Notes under the pieces: model-generated
Told to the model about the DNA's origin: nothing
The model's input: the letters and a program-made list of their open reading frames with translations, nothing else
Databases searched by the model: none
Part shown: piece by piece, positions 17,520-26,345 of the stretch
Layout of the letters: every line of letters starts with the position of its first letter
Numbering within the stretch: position 1 is the stretch's first letter
DNA from: an uncultured Bacilli bacterium
GTDB taxonomy: Bacteria; Bacillota_I; Bacilli_A; RF39; UBA660
DNA length: 64,000 nt
Assembly (NCBI GenBank): GCA_934130105.1
Contig: CAKOXL010000001.1
Span: 16,014 to 80,013 of the forward strand
Reading direction: 5' to 3'
Program-made: the position numbers and the translations under genes

Positions 17520-18293
17520 ATGAAAGAAAAACTATTAGTAAAAATAATTAAATATTTAATAGAAGAAGAAAATTATAATATCAAAATACCAAATTCTTAT
17601 CATGAATTAAAAAATTTATATAAGACACTTGTGAATATAAGACTACCAAAGCAAGTAAGTGAAGAAATTTTAAAGTTAGAAGATGCATATTTAAAATTAG
17701 AATTAAATGATAAAGAAGTAACTGATGCCAATGATTTAAAAGAAATAGATAAAAATATAATTTTGTGGCGTGGTGATATTACGACTTTAAAATGTGATGT
17801 GATTGTGAATGCAGGAAATCACGATGGACTGGGTTGTTTTAATCCTAATCATAAATGTATTGATAACATAATCCACACGAATGCCGGTATGAGATTAAGA
17901 CTTGAATGTAATGATATTTTAAAAGGTAACAAAATAAAAAATGGCGAATTTATAGTATGTAGTGCTTATAATTTACCATCTAAAAAAGTAATCACAACAG
18001 TAGGACCTCAAGTTTTAGGAAGTATTACGAAAGAAAATGAAATAGACTTATCAAACTGTTATAAAAATACTTTAGAGTATGCTATTAAAAATAACTATAA
18101 ACAAATAGCATTTCCTAGTATCTCAACAGGATTATTTTCTTACCCAATAGGAAAAGCTAAATTTATTGCTTATAATTCTGTAAAAGAAGTATTAAGTAAA
18201 TATAATACCAATATAAAAGTGATTTTTAATGTCTATAGTGAGGAAGATTTACATGAATACAAAGAATTATTTGAAGATAAAAAAATTAATTGA
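17520..18293 (+). CDS. Zinc-binding macrodomain ADP-ribosyl hydrolase
   Basis: This 257-aa protein belongs to the macrodomain group genetically linked to SirTM sirtuins. After a helical N-terminal region of about 75 aa comes ILWRGDITTLKCDVIVNAGN. It is followed by GCFNPNHKC, which supplies Cys106, His111 and Cys113 as the predicted zinc ligands of this subgroup. The ribose loop ISTGLFSYP follows. Enzymes of this group remove ADP-ribose added to proteins by the sirtuin partner. It sits 1 bp after the HxlR gene and overlaps the sirtuin gene by 41 nt. No GcvH-like or lipoate-ligase gene, the usual other members, is next to it. Confidence 0.9.
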   Translation: MKEKLLVKIIKYLIEEENYNIKIPNSYHELKNLYKTLVNIRLPKQVSEEILKLEDAYLKLELNDKEVTDANDLKEIDKNIILWRGDITTLKCDVIVNAGNHDGLGCFNPNHKCIDNIIHTNAGMRLRLECNDILKGNKIKNGEFIVCSAYNLPSKKVITTVGPQVLGSITKENEIDLSNCYKNTLEYAIKNNYKQIAFPSISTGLFSYPIGKAKFIAYNSVKEVLSKYNTNIKVIFNVYSEEDLHEYKELFEDKKIN

Positions 18294-19098
18294 TAATAGT
18301 GATGCCATTCTAATTGGTGCTGGAGCTGGACTATCTTCATCAGCTGGAATAGACTATTCAGAAGAAAGCTTTAAAAAGAACTTTAAAGAATTAGTAGATG
18401 CTTACGGTATGACAGATATGTACTCATCTAGTTTTTATAAGTTTAAAACAGAAGAAGAAAGGTGGAGTTATTGGGCAAAACACATTAATTATTCTTTCAT
18501 ATCTAGAAAACCATTAAAAGCTTACCTTGACTTATTCAAAATAGTGGAAACCAAAAATTATTTTGTCATTACGACAAATGTAGATGGACAGTTTTTAAAA
18601 TCAGGGTTTGCTAAGGAAAAAGTATTTGAAGTCCAAGGAAGTTATAGTAAAATACAGTGCTCTATTCCATGTCATAACAAATTATATGATGATACAAAGT
18701 TAGTAAAACAAATGTTATTATCAAAAGATAACTTAAAAGTAGACACTAATTTAGTTCCATATTGTCCAATATGTCATGAAAAAATGGAAATTAATATCAG
18801 GAAAGATGATTCCTTTGTAGAAGATAGTAACTGGCATCAACTAAATAATGCCTATGAAAACTTTATAAATAGTAATATTGGTAAGAAATTAGTATTAATA
18901 GAATTAGGAGTAGGCTTTAATACACCAGGTATCATAAGATTTCCCTTTGAAAGACTAGCTTACGAATATGAAAATATTACTTTAATAAGAGTAAATGATA
19001 GATATACCGATGTAAACTATGGACTTGAAGATAATATAAATGTTATTACTATGAAAGAAGACTGTGCTACTTTTATTCAAAATATTTTAAAGTATTGA
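18253..19098 (+). CDS. SirTM-type (class M) sirtuin, protein ADP-ribosyltransferase
   Basis: The 281-aa protein has the NAD-binding GAGAGLSSSAGIDYS (residues 23-36), ITTNVDGQF (Asn109, Asp111) and VQGSYSKIQC. In the last of these, Gln128 stands where deacetylase sirtuins have the catalytic His, a hallmark of SirTM enzymes that ADP-ribosylate instead of deacetylate. Zinc ligands are Cys136/Cys140 and Cys171/Cys174. The start at 18253 follows GAGGAAG inside the macrodomain gene. An ATG at 18229 is the alternative. In known operons SirTM modifies lipoylated GcvH-L. That substrate is not encoded nearby here. Confidence 0.9.
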   Translation: MNTKNYLKIKKLIDNSDAILIGAGAGLSSSAGIDYSEESFKKNFKELVDAYGMTDMYSSSFYKFKTEEERWSYWAKHINYSFISRKPLKAYLDLFKIVETKNYFVITTNVDGQFLKSGFAKEKVFEVQGSYSKIQCSIPCHNKLYDDTKLVKQMLLSKDNLKVDTNLVPYCPICHEKMEINIRKDDSFVEDSNWHQLNNAYENFINSNIGKKLVLIELGVGFNTPGIIRFPFERLAYEYENITLIRVNDRYTDVNYGLEDNINVITMKEDCATFIQNILKY

Positions 19099-19343
19099 CA
19101 GGATAAACACATGAATTTTAAAACTTATGTATTTATCTCAGATAATAAAAATATTTATATTGATTATTAAAAATAAATGAAGTAATTTATGAAGTTTGTT
19201 TTTAAGCCAAATAATAAAGAATATTTTAAAAAAATAATAGTTGTTAAAATTCTATTTGATTAATGAAATTTTTTTGAAACTCAAGCTCTATTTCCTGTTA
19301 AAAAAATTCAATTATTATAAAATTAATATGGAAGGAGAGAATC
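19099..19343. other. Non-coding stretch with an imperfect inverted repeat
   Basis: GATAAACACAT (19102-19112) pairs with ATGTATTTATC (19127-19137) with one mismatch, but no T run follows. It could be a weak terminator of the sirtuin operon. The remainder shows nothing convincing before the GGAGAG site of the next gene. Confidence 0.35.
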
Positions 19344-20027
19344 ATGAATCAACAAAAAATAGGAAAATTTATTTTCAAATTAAGAAAAGAAAAAGGTTTA
19401 ACACAAGCAGAATTAGCAGAAAAATTAGGTGTAACTGATCGTTCGGTATCAAATTGGGAAAATGGTAAGTGCATGCCTGATTTATCATTATTTATTCCAA
19501 TATCTAAAGAATTTGGTATTACTATAAATGACTTAATGAGTGGGGAAATTATTGATAAGAAAAATTATCAAGAAAAAATGGAATATAACTTTTTTAATAC
19601 TTTTATTACATTGAAAAAAGAAATAAATAAACATTTAAAAAAAATAGTGATAATAGACATAGCCTTATTGCTTGGCATTGCTTTTGGTATTGTTTCATTT
19701 TTATTAATTAATGAATATAAACAAAAACCAATATATTTAAATTATAATAAGATTGACTTTAAAATATGTGATTATAATGATGAGTATTATAAAGTTAATA
19801 TAAAAACTAATTTTGATGATTTAGGAATTCATATTAATCAACTAAAAGATTATGCTAATAAAACATTAACCATAAAAGCATACAGAACTAAAGAGGAAAA
19901 TAAGAATAAAGATTTATTAAATGACTATGGTTTTAATAATCAATTACTGGAAAAAAGCATTAAAAAGATATATTATGGTTCTAGATTAATTTGGACAAAT
20001 TCCTCAAAAATTGATAAATGTAAGTAA
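19344..20027 (+). CDS. XRE-family regulator with membrane anchor
   Basis: Residues 1-65 are a Cro/C1-type helix-turn-helix (TQAELAEKLGVTDRSVSNWENGKCMPD). A transmembrane segment lies at about 100-122 (VIIDIALLLGIAFGIVSFLLI), followed by an extracytoplasmic domain of about 100 aa of unknown function. GGAGAG precedes the ATG. The last 147 nt of the gene and its terminator are duplicated at 23040-23186 with 88% identity. This shows that a paralogue once stood 3 kb downstream. Confidence 0.85.
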   Translation: MNQQKIGKFIFKLRKEKGLTQAELAEKLGVTDRSVSNWENGKCMPDLSLFIPISKEFGITINDLMSGEIIDKKNYQEKMEYNFFNTFITLKKEINKHLKKIVIIDIALLLGIAFGIVSFLLINEYKQKPIYLNYNKIDFKICDYNDEYYKVNIKTNFDDLGIHINQLKDYANKTLTIKAYRTKEENKNKDLLNDYGFNNQLLEKSIKKIYYGSRLIWTNSSKIDKCK

Positions 20028-20057
20028 TTATAAAACTGAAATAATATTTTTATTGAT

Positions 20058-20079
20058 GATACCTTATGGTATCTTTTTT
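20058..20079 (+). terminator. Rho-independent terminator of the XRE gene
   Basis: GATACC (20058-20063), a TTAT loop, GGTATC (20068-20073) and six T. A diverged copy of the same hairpin follows the gene remnant at 23214. Confidence 0.75.
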
Positions 20080-20161
20080 CTATCTAAATTTGATATGATA
20101 AACATCTACTTTTTAACTAAAGAAATTTGTGATTTATTTTGTAGGTTGATATCTAATTAAT

Positions 20162-20186
20162 AAAAAAACAAGTATTAAAACTTGTT
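20162..20186 (-). terminator. Minus-strand terminator of the metallopeptidase operon
   Basis: AACAAGT and ACTTGTT form a 7-bp stem (20167-20173, 20180-20186). The adjoining A run at 20162-20168 becomes a T run on the minus strand, fitting termination of the gene at 20240-20962. Confidence 0.6.
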
Positions 20187-20239
20187 AATAATTATTAATA
20201 GCATTTGCACCTTTTTTATTTCAATAGTAAGCAACAATA

Positions 20240-20962
20240 TTAATTAATATTTTTATTTCTATAATTTTGTAATTCAACATTTATTATATTGATATATACT
20301 TCATCTTGTTTATCACTACTTATTTTACTTACTAAGTTAACCAGTGATAAAAATCTTTCATTATTATGTAATGATTCATAATAATTATTTAACTGTTCCA
20401 ATGATGCTTTATAGACTAATAGCGATGTTCCTGCTATTAATTCTGATACCATACCTCCAATAGCAGGAATTGATGTTACTAATAATGATATCTTGAAAAT
20501 TACAGATAAAATAATAGAAGTTAGTATCAATAAAAAGCCTAATATACACATAGAAACTGCTAATGAAAAGGCTTTTTTTGATTGCATTTTGCTTATAACA
20601 TAATAGTCCCTTATCTCTTTCATGTTCTCTAACATTAATTCTAATATATCAGTATTTTTTTCATCATTTTTATTTTTAATGACTAATGAAGAATTAATAA
20701 TTTTATTTCGCAAATCGTCAACATATTTTTCACCGTCAAAATCATCTTCCTCAAAAAAAATATTTAATACTTTCTCATAAGCACTTGGATTAACTTTTCT
20801 TAACACTAATAATATAATAAATAGTAAAACCAATAAGCCTAAAAGTATAACTGAAATCAAGAATAGTTCATTACTATTAAAAATACTATAATCAAAAATA
20901 GATACAATTATGGTAGTAATTATACCAAGTATTAGATATAAACAAATTTTTTCAACTTTCAT
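20240..20962 (-). CDS. TRADD-N-associated-like membrane protein
   Basis: This 240-aa protein has four hydrophobic segments: a pair near residues 5-55 and a second pair near 133-182. The core ENMKEIRDYYVISKMQSKKAF, then GGMVSELIAGTSLLVYKASLEQLNNYYESLHNNERFL, resembles the two-TM domain described next to TRADD-N modules in bacterial conflict proteins. No TRADD-N or TIR domain itself is visible. It lies 28 bp downstream of the metallopeptidase gene on the same strand and shares one terminator. The pair probably acts together at the membrane. The family call is by memory of the motif and should be tested by profile search. Confidence 0.6.
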   Translation of the reverse strand: MKVEKICLYLILGIITTIIVSIFDYSIFNSNELFLISVILLGLLVLLFIILLVLRKVNPSAYEKVLNIFFEEDDFDGEKYVDDLRNKIINSSLVIKNKNDEKNTDILELMLENMKEIRDYYVISKMQSKKAFSLAVSMCILGFLLILTSIILSVIFKISLLVTSIPAIGGMVSELIAGTSLLVYKASLEQLNNYYESLHNNERFLSLVNLVSKISSDKQDEVYINIINVELQNYRNKNIN

Positions 20963-20990
20963 TTTTTACCTCCACCAATAACATTTATTA

Positions 20991-22778
20991 TTATGTTAAT
21001 ATCCAAATGCCTAAAATAAAAATCAATAAGCATACTATACCTACTATAACCGATAAAATCACATTACTAGCAAACCCATTAATTGATGCATTATAAGATT
21101 GATGCTTCTCGTTTTCTTGTTTTTCTAACATGTGTTTTGAATAAATAGTAGGTTCAGTTTGCTGTACAATGTTAGAAACTTCTATTGTGTATTGATGGCT
21201 AATATTAGTAATACTTAGAACATTATTATTTTCAGAGAATGCTTGATAACCATTATTTACTTCTTTTAACTCGTCAAGATCAAAATGCTTTTTTACCTCA
21301 GAATTGATAATAGGACTACATTGTGCATAATCTACTATTAATGGATTTAGAATATGCTCACGAAAATCATCATCATAAGCAAATACTTTCTTTGAAATAA
21401 TGCTTACTTCAGTTTTATTTACTTTTTCTACTATGTGTTCACACATAGGGTTTTTATTATTTATTACTCTAAAATGTGAATAAATCATCTCACCATAATC
21501 TTTTTCTTCTAAATAAACTTTTTTCAAAAATTCTCTATATTCTTCAAAATCTTGTTCACATTGATCAAAAATATCTTGTTGCTTAGTAACATTTTCTGTT
21601 TGTTCCTTTTCTTTTTTTTGCTCATTAATACCATCATTTATTTTGCTATCTAGTTTAGGTATATATGTATCTTTTAGTAACTGGAATTTTTCAATATTTT
21701 CAATCAAACCAACATAGTTATTTGGATTTATACCCACTTGTTTTAAAAGTGATGGTGTTACTAGCATATTTTCATATATATTAAATGCATTTTTTAATTT
21801 TTCTATATCAAAGTTAGTACTACTTATTTCATGCTTACATTTTTCATTAAAACAATCTAATAAAGTAGATTGAATCTCACTTAACGCATTGGTTTGAAAA
21901 TTATCATAATGTTGGTGTGCTAAATAATTACATTCTATTAGGGAAAATAAATAAGAAGCCTCATTATTACTTATTCCAAATTGTGTTAATTGTTGTTTTA
22001 TGCTATCAATACCTGTTGCTTTAAAATAGGAACGTATCATTTCTTCATTTCCAATTATACAAATTAACTGATTAACTAGGTATGCTTCCATGTAATAGCC
22101 AGAATCCATTTCACGTGTATCAGTAATTCCACACTTCGCTATTACCTCCGTCATTCCTTCATTGAGTCCTGTATGCCTATCATTAGTAGAATCAAAACCA
22201 CTATGCAATATTCCTGTTTCTGGGTCAAAATTGCTAGAAGCCATATGTGACATTTCGTGAAGTAGAGTACATAAGTACTCCTTTGCAAAATATTCCTGTG
22301 GGTTATCATGATTTTGAGCTTCTTTATATTCTAAAGAAATAAAACTATCATTTATGGTAATAGCATTAGTATCAGCACTATAATATGCTACTGTATGTAC
22401 TGTACGATCCTGTTGCGGTTCATCGACTGGCAAATTATGAATGGCATCTAAGTTTTGATTAACCTTTAATGTTTGCAAATTTCTATAAAAATTTTCACGA
22501 CAATCTTCTGGAATAATCTGTTCTAACCATTTTAAGAGTCCGATAATATTTAAATCTAAATCTAAATCTAAATTATCGTTACTCAAAATAACTTGACTTA
22601 GTCTCAGACTTTTACAAATTGGTCTGTTATCATATGTAAATAATTTGTCTATAATTTTTTGATCTTCTTCGTTTAACGGTAAAAGCTGATTTTTCTCTTC
22701 TTTTAATATTTCTATTTTTTCATTTTTACAAACAAAAACAAATTTAACTCCACTAATTATAAAATAACATTTTTTCAT
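20991..22778 (-). CDS. Membrane-anchored zinc metallopeptidase-like protein
   Basis: This 595-aa protein contains LLHEMSHMA with the zinc motif HEMSH (residues 174-178). About 30 residues later LNEGMTEVIAK offers the third ligand Glu, as in gluzincins. The middle is helical and charged. Near the C-terminus, after KHQSYNASINGFASN, comes one transmembrane helix (about residues 570-592). The catalytic domain would therefore face the cytoplasm if tail-anchored, since there is no signal peptide. I chose the ATG at 22778 with AGGTG upstream over a TTG 24 codons earlier. It is co-directional with the TRADD-N-associated-like gene. The substrate is unknown. A predicted peptidase of similar design but without an anchor is at 57107. 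Confidence 0.7.
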   Translation of the reverse strand: MKKCYFIISGVKFVFVCKNEKIEILKEEKNQLLPLNEEDQKIIDKLFTYDNRPICKSLRLSQVILSNDNLDLDLDLNIIGLLKWLEQIIPEDCRENFYRNLQTLKVNQNLDAIHNLPVDEPQQDRTVHTVAYYSADTNAITINDSFISLEYKEAQNHDNPQEYFAKEYLCTLLHEMSHMASSNFDPETGILHSGFDSTNDRHTGLNEGMTEVIAKCGITDTREMDSGYYMEAYLVNQLICIIGNEEMIRSYFKATGIDSIKQQLTQFGISNNEASYLFSLIECNYLAHQHYDNFQTNALSEIQSTLLDCFNEKCKHEISSTNFDIEKLKNAFNIYENMLVTPSLLKQVGINPNNYVGLIENIEKFQLLKDTYIPKLDSKINDGINEQKKEKEQTENVTKQQDIFDQCEQDFEEYREFLKKVYLEEKDYGEMIYSHFRVINNKNPMCEHIVEKVNKTEVSIISKKVFAYDDDFREHILNPLIVDYAQCSPIINSEVKKHFDLDELKEVNNGYQAFSENNNVLSITNISHQYTIEVSNIVQQTEPTIYSKHMLEKQENEKHQSYNASINGFASNVILSVIVGIVCLLIFILGIWILT

Positions 22779-23039
22779 AAAAACACCTGCTAACATTTTA
22801 AAATAAAAGTTATAATTCACAACTATATTGTTTATCAATGATTGAATCAAACTTTCAGTACTATATCATCATAAATTTATCTTACCATAAATTTTTATAT
22901 TGTGCATAGTTTTGTATTTAATTTTCATATAAACAAAATAATAAATAACACAGTAAGAGTAAAATAATCTCAAACAATGATTGCATAGATTATTGTTGCT
23001 TAATTTAAAACATATATTGATAATATTTATAAATACAAA
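22779..23039. other. AT-rich intergenic region between peptidase gene and gene remnant
   Basis: No gene is visible. It must contain the promoter of the minus-strand operon. The left boundary of the homology with the XRE gene is abrupt at 23040. Confidence 0.4.
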
Positions 23040-23186
23040 TACAGAACTAAAGAGGAAAATAAGAATAAAGATTTATTAAATGATTATGGTTATAATAATC
23101 AATTACTGGAAAAAAGCATTGAAAAGATATATTATGATTCTAAGATAATTTGGAATAATTCAATAAAAGTTCCTAAATGTGAATAA
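23040..23186 (+). pseudogene. 3' remnant of a second XRE regulator gene
   Basis: These 49 codons align without gaps to codons at 19881-20027: TYR-Arg-Thr-Lys through the stop, with 130 of 147 bases identical. The helix-turn-helix and membrane parts are missing, and there is no start codon or ribosome binding site. The reading frame is still open, so the loss is either recent or was followed by weak decay. Confidence 0.85.
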
Positions 23187-23213
23187 ATATATTTATTTAT
23201 TTATATCTCTAAA

Positions 23214-23238
23214 GATACTACTTACTTGGTATCCTTTT
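23214..23238 (+). terminator. Terminator copy after the XRE remnant
   Basis: GATAC (23214-23218) pairs with GTATC (23229-23233), then a short T run. It is homologous in position to the terminator at 20058. Confidence 0.5.
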
Positions 23239-23314
23239 ATATTTTAAATATATTATAATATAAAAAATGAAACTTTTTAAAAATAATAACGACTTGGATA
23301 TTGAGGTGAATAAA

Positions 23315-23842
23315 ATGACTAGTTTAAAAGCCTTAAACATATTTGATGAATATTATTATGAAACATATAATGATATTTCTAAGTATGTAGTATGTAACTG
23401 CAATAATATTGAAGATGTAAAAGATATTATCCAAAGTATTTATTTAGAGGTTTATAAAAAAGTATTAAAAGAATCACAAGTCAATAACTATCACGTCTAT
23501 ATTATGGGAATAGCTAAACATAAGGTAAAAGATTATTACCGCTTTAAATACAAAACTAAAATAACTAATTTGTTTAATAATGATGGCAAAAATATAATTG
23601 ATAGCATTTCTAGTAACATTAATATTGAAGAAAGTTTATTAGAAAAAGAAAATATAGAAAAAATATGGAAATATTTAAAAAGGAAAAAGGTAATTATATC
23701 TAAGATATTTTATCTATATTACTACACAGGATATTCTATAAAAGAAATCTCAAAAGAATTAGAAATATCAGAATCAAATATTAAAAATTATCTATACCGT
23801 ACATTGAAAGAACTTAAATTATTTTTAGAGGAGAATGATTGA
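23315..23842 (+). CDS. ECF-type RNA polymerase sigma factor
   Basis: This 175-aa sigma-70-family protein has region 2 around DVKDIIQSIYLEVYKKV and HVYIMGIAKHKVKDYYRFKYK. Region 4 is SKIFYLYYYTGYSIKEISKELEISESNIKNYLYRTLKELK. I chose the ATG at 23315 because GAGGTG (23303-23308) lies six bases upstream. An ATG at 23267 has no site. The next gene starts at the stop codon and encodes a membrane protein of anti-sigma design, the standard ECF arrangement. It probably controls its own operon. Confidence 0.88.
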   Translation: MTSLKALNIFDEYYYETYNDISKYVVCNCNNIEDVKDIIQSIYLEVYKKVLKESQVNNYHVYIMGIAKHKVKDYYRFKYKTKITNLFNNDGKNIIDSISSNINIEESLLEKENIEKIWKYLKRKKVIISKIFYLYYYTGYSIKEISKELEISESNIKNYLYRTLKELKLFLEEND

Positions 23843-24559
23843 ATGTCAAATAAAAAAGTAATCAGGGAAGCATTTGATAGAGAGTTTGGTGCTAATATAG
23901 TTCATAGTGAAATAGTATCTAAAATAAAAAGAAAAGAAAATCATCAAATTATGAAATTGATATTAACTTTAACTAGCACTGTTTTGATATCTGCATTATT
24001 AGTAATACTATTATTAGGCAATAATAGTATTTCACAAAAATATAATGAAACTAAAGTATATGATGTTATTAAAATAAATAAACTTAACTCAGATGATGCA
24101 AAAATTAGTTTAAATGATGTTGATGGAAGAATGGATGATAAAAATAGTGAGGAGATATTATTAAAATATCCATTTATAAATCAATTAAAAATACCTAAAG
24201 ATATGCTTCAAAATGTAAAAATATCAGAAGTTTATGCAAGCAACAATAAAGCTAGTTATTTATATAATGAATTAATAGGTTATTATACTAGCTATTTAAA
24301 AGAAGATGATACAGATCAACAAAATAATAGATTAGTAAATATTTTCTTTTCTAAAACAAATAAAAAGATGGCTAGATGTTTTCCTATAAATGAAGAAAAT
24401 TTAGAAAAGTCATCTATTAATAATAATGAAATAATAATTATTGATGAAAATTATGGATATATAGTACTGTTTAAATATAACGATATTTATTTCGATATTG
24501 AAGTAAAAAATATAAACATTGATGAACTATTAGACATAGTAAAATCAATCATGCTATAA
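23843..24559 (+). CDS. Probable anti-sigma factor, membrane protein
   Basis: This 238-aa protein has a short cytoplasmic N-terminus of about 37 residues, one transmembrane helix (about 38-59, KLILTLTSTVLISALLVILLL) and an extracytoplasmic domain of about 175 residues. The size and order match anti-sigma factors that hold an ECF sigma factor at the membrane. It begins directly after the sigma gene stop with AGAGGAG as ribosome binding site. I see no zinc motif of the ZAS type. The assignment is from context. Confidence 0.65.
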   Translation: MSNKKVIREAFDREFGANIVHSEIVSKIKRKENHQIMKLILTLTSTVLISALLVILLLGNNSISQKYNETKVYDVIKINKLNSDDAKISLNDVDGRMDDKNSEEILLKYPFINQLKIPKDMLQNVKISEVYASNNKASYLYNELIGYYTSYLKEDDTDQQNNRLVNIFFSKTNKKMARCFPINEENLEKSSINNNEIIIIDENYGYIVLFKYNDIYFDIEVKNINIDELLDIVKSIML

Positions 24560-24602
24560 TTTAATTATGATAAAACTATATATTTATTAGAAAGGAAATA
24601 TC

Positions 24603-25301
24603 ATGAAAAAGAATAAAAAAATAACTATTATATTTATAATATTCATTATAGTAATTTTATTTATCCCTAAAAAAACTATGCTTTGGGACGGTAGAACAGT
24701 TAAGTATAAATCTTTAATCTATGAAATCACAAAATATCATAGATTAGATAATAATTATAAAAGTGGTTATAATAATGGTTTAAAAATAAAATTATTTGGT
24801 ATTACTGTCTATAATAATTTTAAAGAAAGTACTAATGAAGAAATAAATGGTGAAAGCCTAAATACTTTTTATAATGATTCATTAACTAAAAATTATACCA
24901 ACATAGAAAAATTACGTAGTGATTATGAAGTTGAACAGGCAATAAAAGATAATGCTGTAGTAGTTACTAACACAATCGCTAACTCTGAATTACTAAATGA
25001 TTTCATAACAAGTATAAATACTAAAAGAAGAGCTTTTCTAAGGTTGGTACAAACAACAGTAGAAGGTGATTTAATTATTACAGATATTAAATACGAAATA
25101 GATAAGGTAATAGTTATTACAGATAATACAAGAGATAAATTTTCAAGTGAAGAAAATAGAAAAATAACTTTGGAAACATATAAAAATATCGAAGAAGTAT
25201 TGGATTTAGATAAGGATCCTGTCATTAGTAGTTTAATAGTATATAATGATAATAAAGAAGATAGTAGAGTATTATTAACCAGAAATAGAGTGATAAATTA
25301 G
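24603..25301 (+). CDS. Membrane-anchored protein of unknown function, sigma operon
   Basis: This 232-aa protein has an N-terminal anchor (residues 6-23, ITIIFIIFIIVILFIPKK). The extracytoplasmic part has charged strands and helices, including VTNTIANSELLNDFITSIN and TFVEGDLIITDIKYEI-like beta segments. No family is recognised. AGAAAGGAAA precedes the ATG and it lies 43 bp after the anti-sigma gene. It may be the third member of the ECF operon and perhaps senses or executes the envelope response. Confidence 0.65.
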   Translation: MKKNKKITIIFIIFIIVILFIPKKTMLWDGRTVKYKSLIYEITKYHRLDNNYKSGYNNGLKIKLFGITVYNNFKESTNEEINGESLNTFYNDSLTKNYTNIEKLRSDYEVEQAIKDNAVVVTNTIANSELLNDFITSINTKRRAFLRLVQTTVEGDLIITDIKYEIDKVIVITDNTRDKFSSEENRKITLETYKNIEEVLDLDKDPVISSLIVYNDNKEDSRVLLTRNRVIN

Positions 25302-25407
25302 TAAGAAAACCAAGAATGAATCATGTCAATTTATAAATACAAATGTATATTGTATATTTTAGTCTTTTGCATTATAATATAGCGCATATTGAAAGGGGAA
25401 AAATAAA

Positions 25408-26166
25408 ATGTTGATAAAAAGAAATGAGTCTCTTGCACAAGAATTTATTTCTAAATATGGTAATTATGGAATCGAAAGCCGTGAAGAAATAAAATCTTAT
25501 ATTGCCGCACTACAAAAATATGGTAAAGAGTGCGCAGCAAAAGGGATTATTCCATCATTAGAAGAATTTGAAGAAATATATCCTAACAATCCTTTCGATT
25601 TTACAAAAAGATTAAATGATCCACTAGAAAATGAGATCATTGAAGCACTAAATGGATATACACAAGAAATGTTACTTTTAATAAGAGAACTTTCATCTAA
25701 TCCCAATCTTAATCGCTTAATTGATAATCAAATTACTAAAAATAATAATAGCATATTAATACTAACCGATTATATGAAGTCTGGTTTGATTTTTAAAATA
25801 TTAAACGAAATGAATGAACCTGAAAAATCAAGATTATTACAATTAAGAGAAAGTGAAGAAGATATTAAAAAAATAGAAAAATTACCTTCTGAATTAAGAA
25901 CGTTGATAATGAAAAGTTTTTATGATGATCTATCGACTGATAAAGATTATTTTTGCATAGAACATGGCTTAAATAGTGAAGAAGAGTTTTTAGTTTATTT
26001 AAAGGCTACTCAAAATCAACAAATACTAGAATTGGCTGCTGATATCAGACAAGATGTATCTGATGACCAAACAGGTTTTTTTACGTTGGTAGCAGATGCT
26101 GTTGATGAGATGGCCCATAAAGCACTATATAAAAGCATTTTTATTATTCCACCAGATAAAGATTAA
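25408..26166 (+). CDS. Hypothetical protein, mostly helical
   Basis: This 252-aa soluble protein is rich in charged alpha-helices. There is no TM segment, Cys pair or nucleotide motif. I do not recognise a family. AAAGGGG precedes the ATG. It is monocistronic, with a TATAAT near 25374 and a terminator following. Confidence 0.6.
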   Translation: MLIKRNESLAQEFISKYGNYGIESREEIKSYIAALQKYGKECAAKGIIPSLEEFEEIYPNNPFDFTKRLNDPLENEIIEALNGYTQEMLLLIRELSSNPNLNRLIDNQITKNNNSILILTDYMKSGLIFKILNEMNEPEKSRLLQLRESEEDIKKIEKLPSELRTLIMKSFYDDLSTDKDYFCIEHGLNSEEEFLVYLKATQNQQILELAADIRQDVSDDQTGFFTLVADAVDEMAHKALYKSIFIIPPDKD

Positions 26167-26238
26167 AAAGAAAAATAATCACGATTTTAAATACATAGAT
26201 TTGGTAATTTTATATAATTGGTAATAAAAACATAAAAG

Positions 26239-26272
26239 AGGTATCTAGCTTACTTAGTTAGGTGCTTTTTTT
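26239..26272 (+). terminator. Rho-independent terminator
   Basis: GTATCTAGCT pairs with AGTTAGGTGC through several G-U pairs (26241-26250, 26256-26265), followed by a T run. Confidence 0.65.
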
Positions 26273-26345
26273 CACCAAAAATTCACACTAATTCCATATT
26301 TATTTCAATATACTAAACTAGAATGTTTAGTGAAAGGAGAAAAAT

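Noticed and set aside
19241..19438. 65-aa ORF overlapping the XRE gene start
   Set aside because: It lies in another frame over a clear helix-turn-helix gene and lacks a ribosome binding site.
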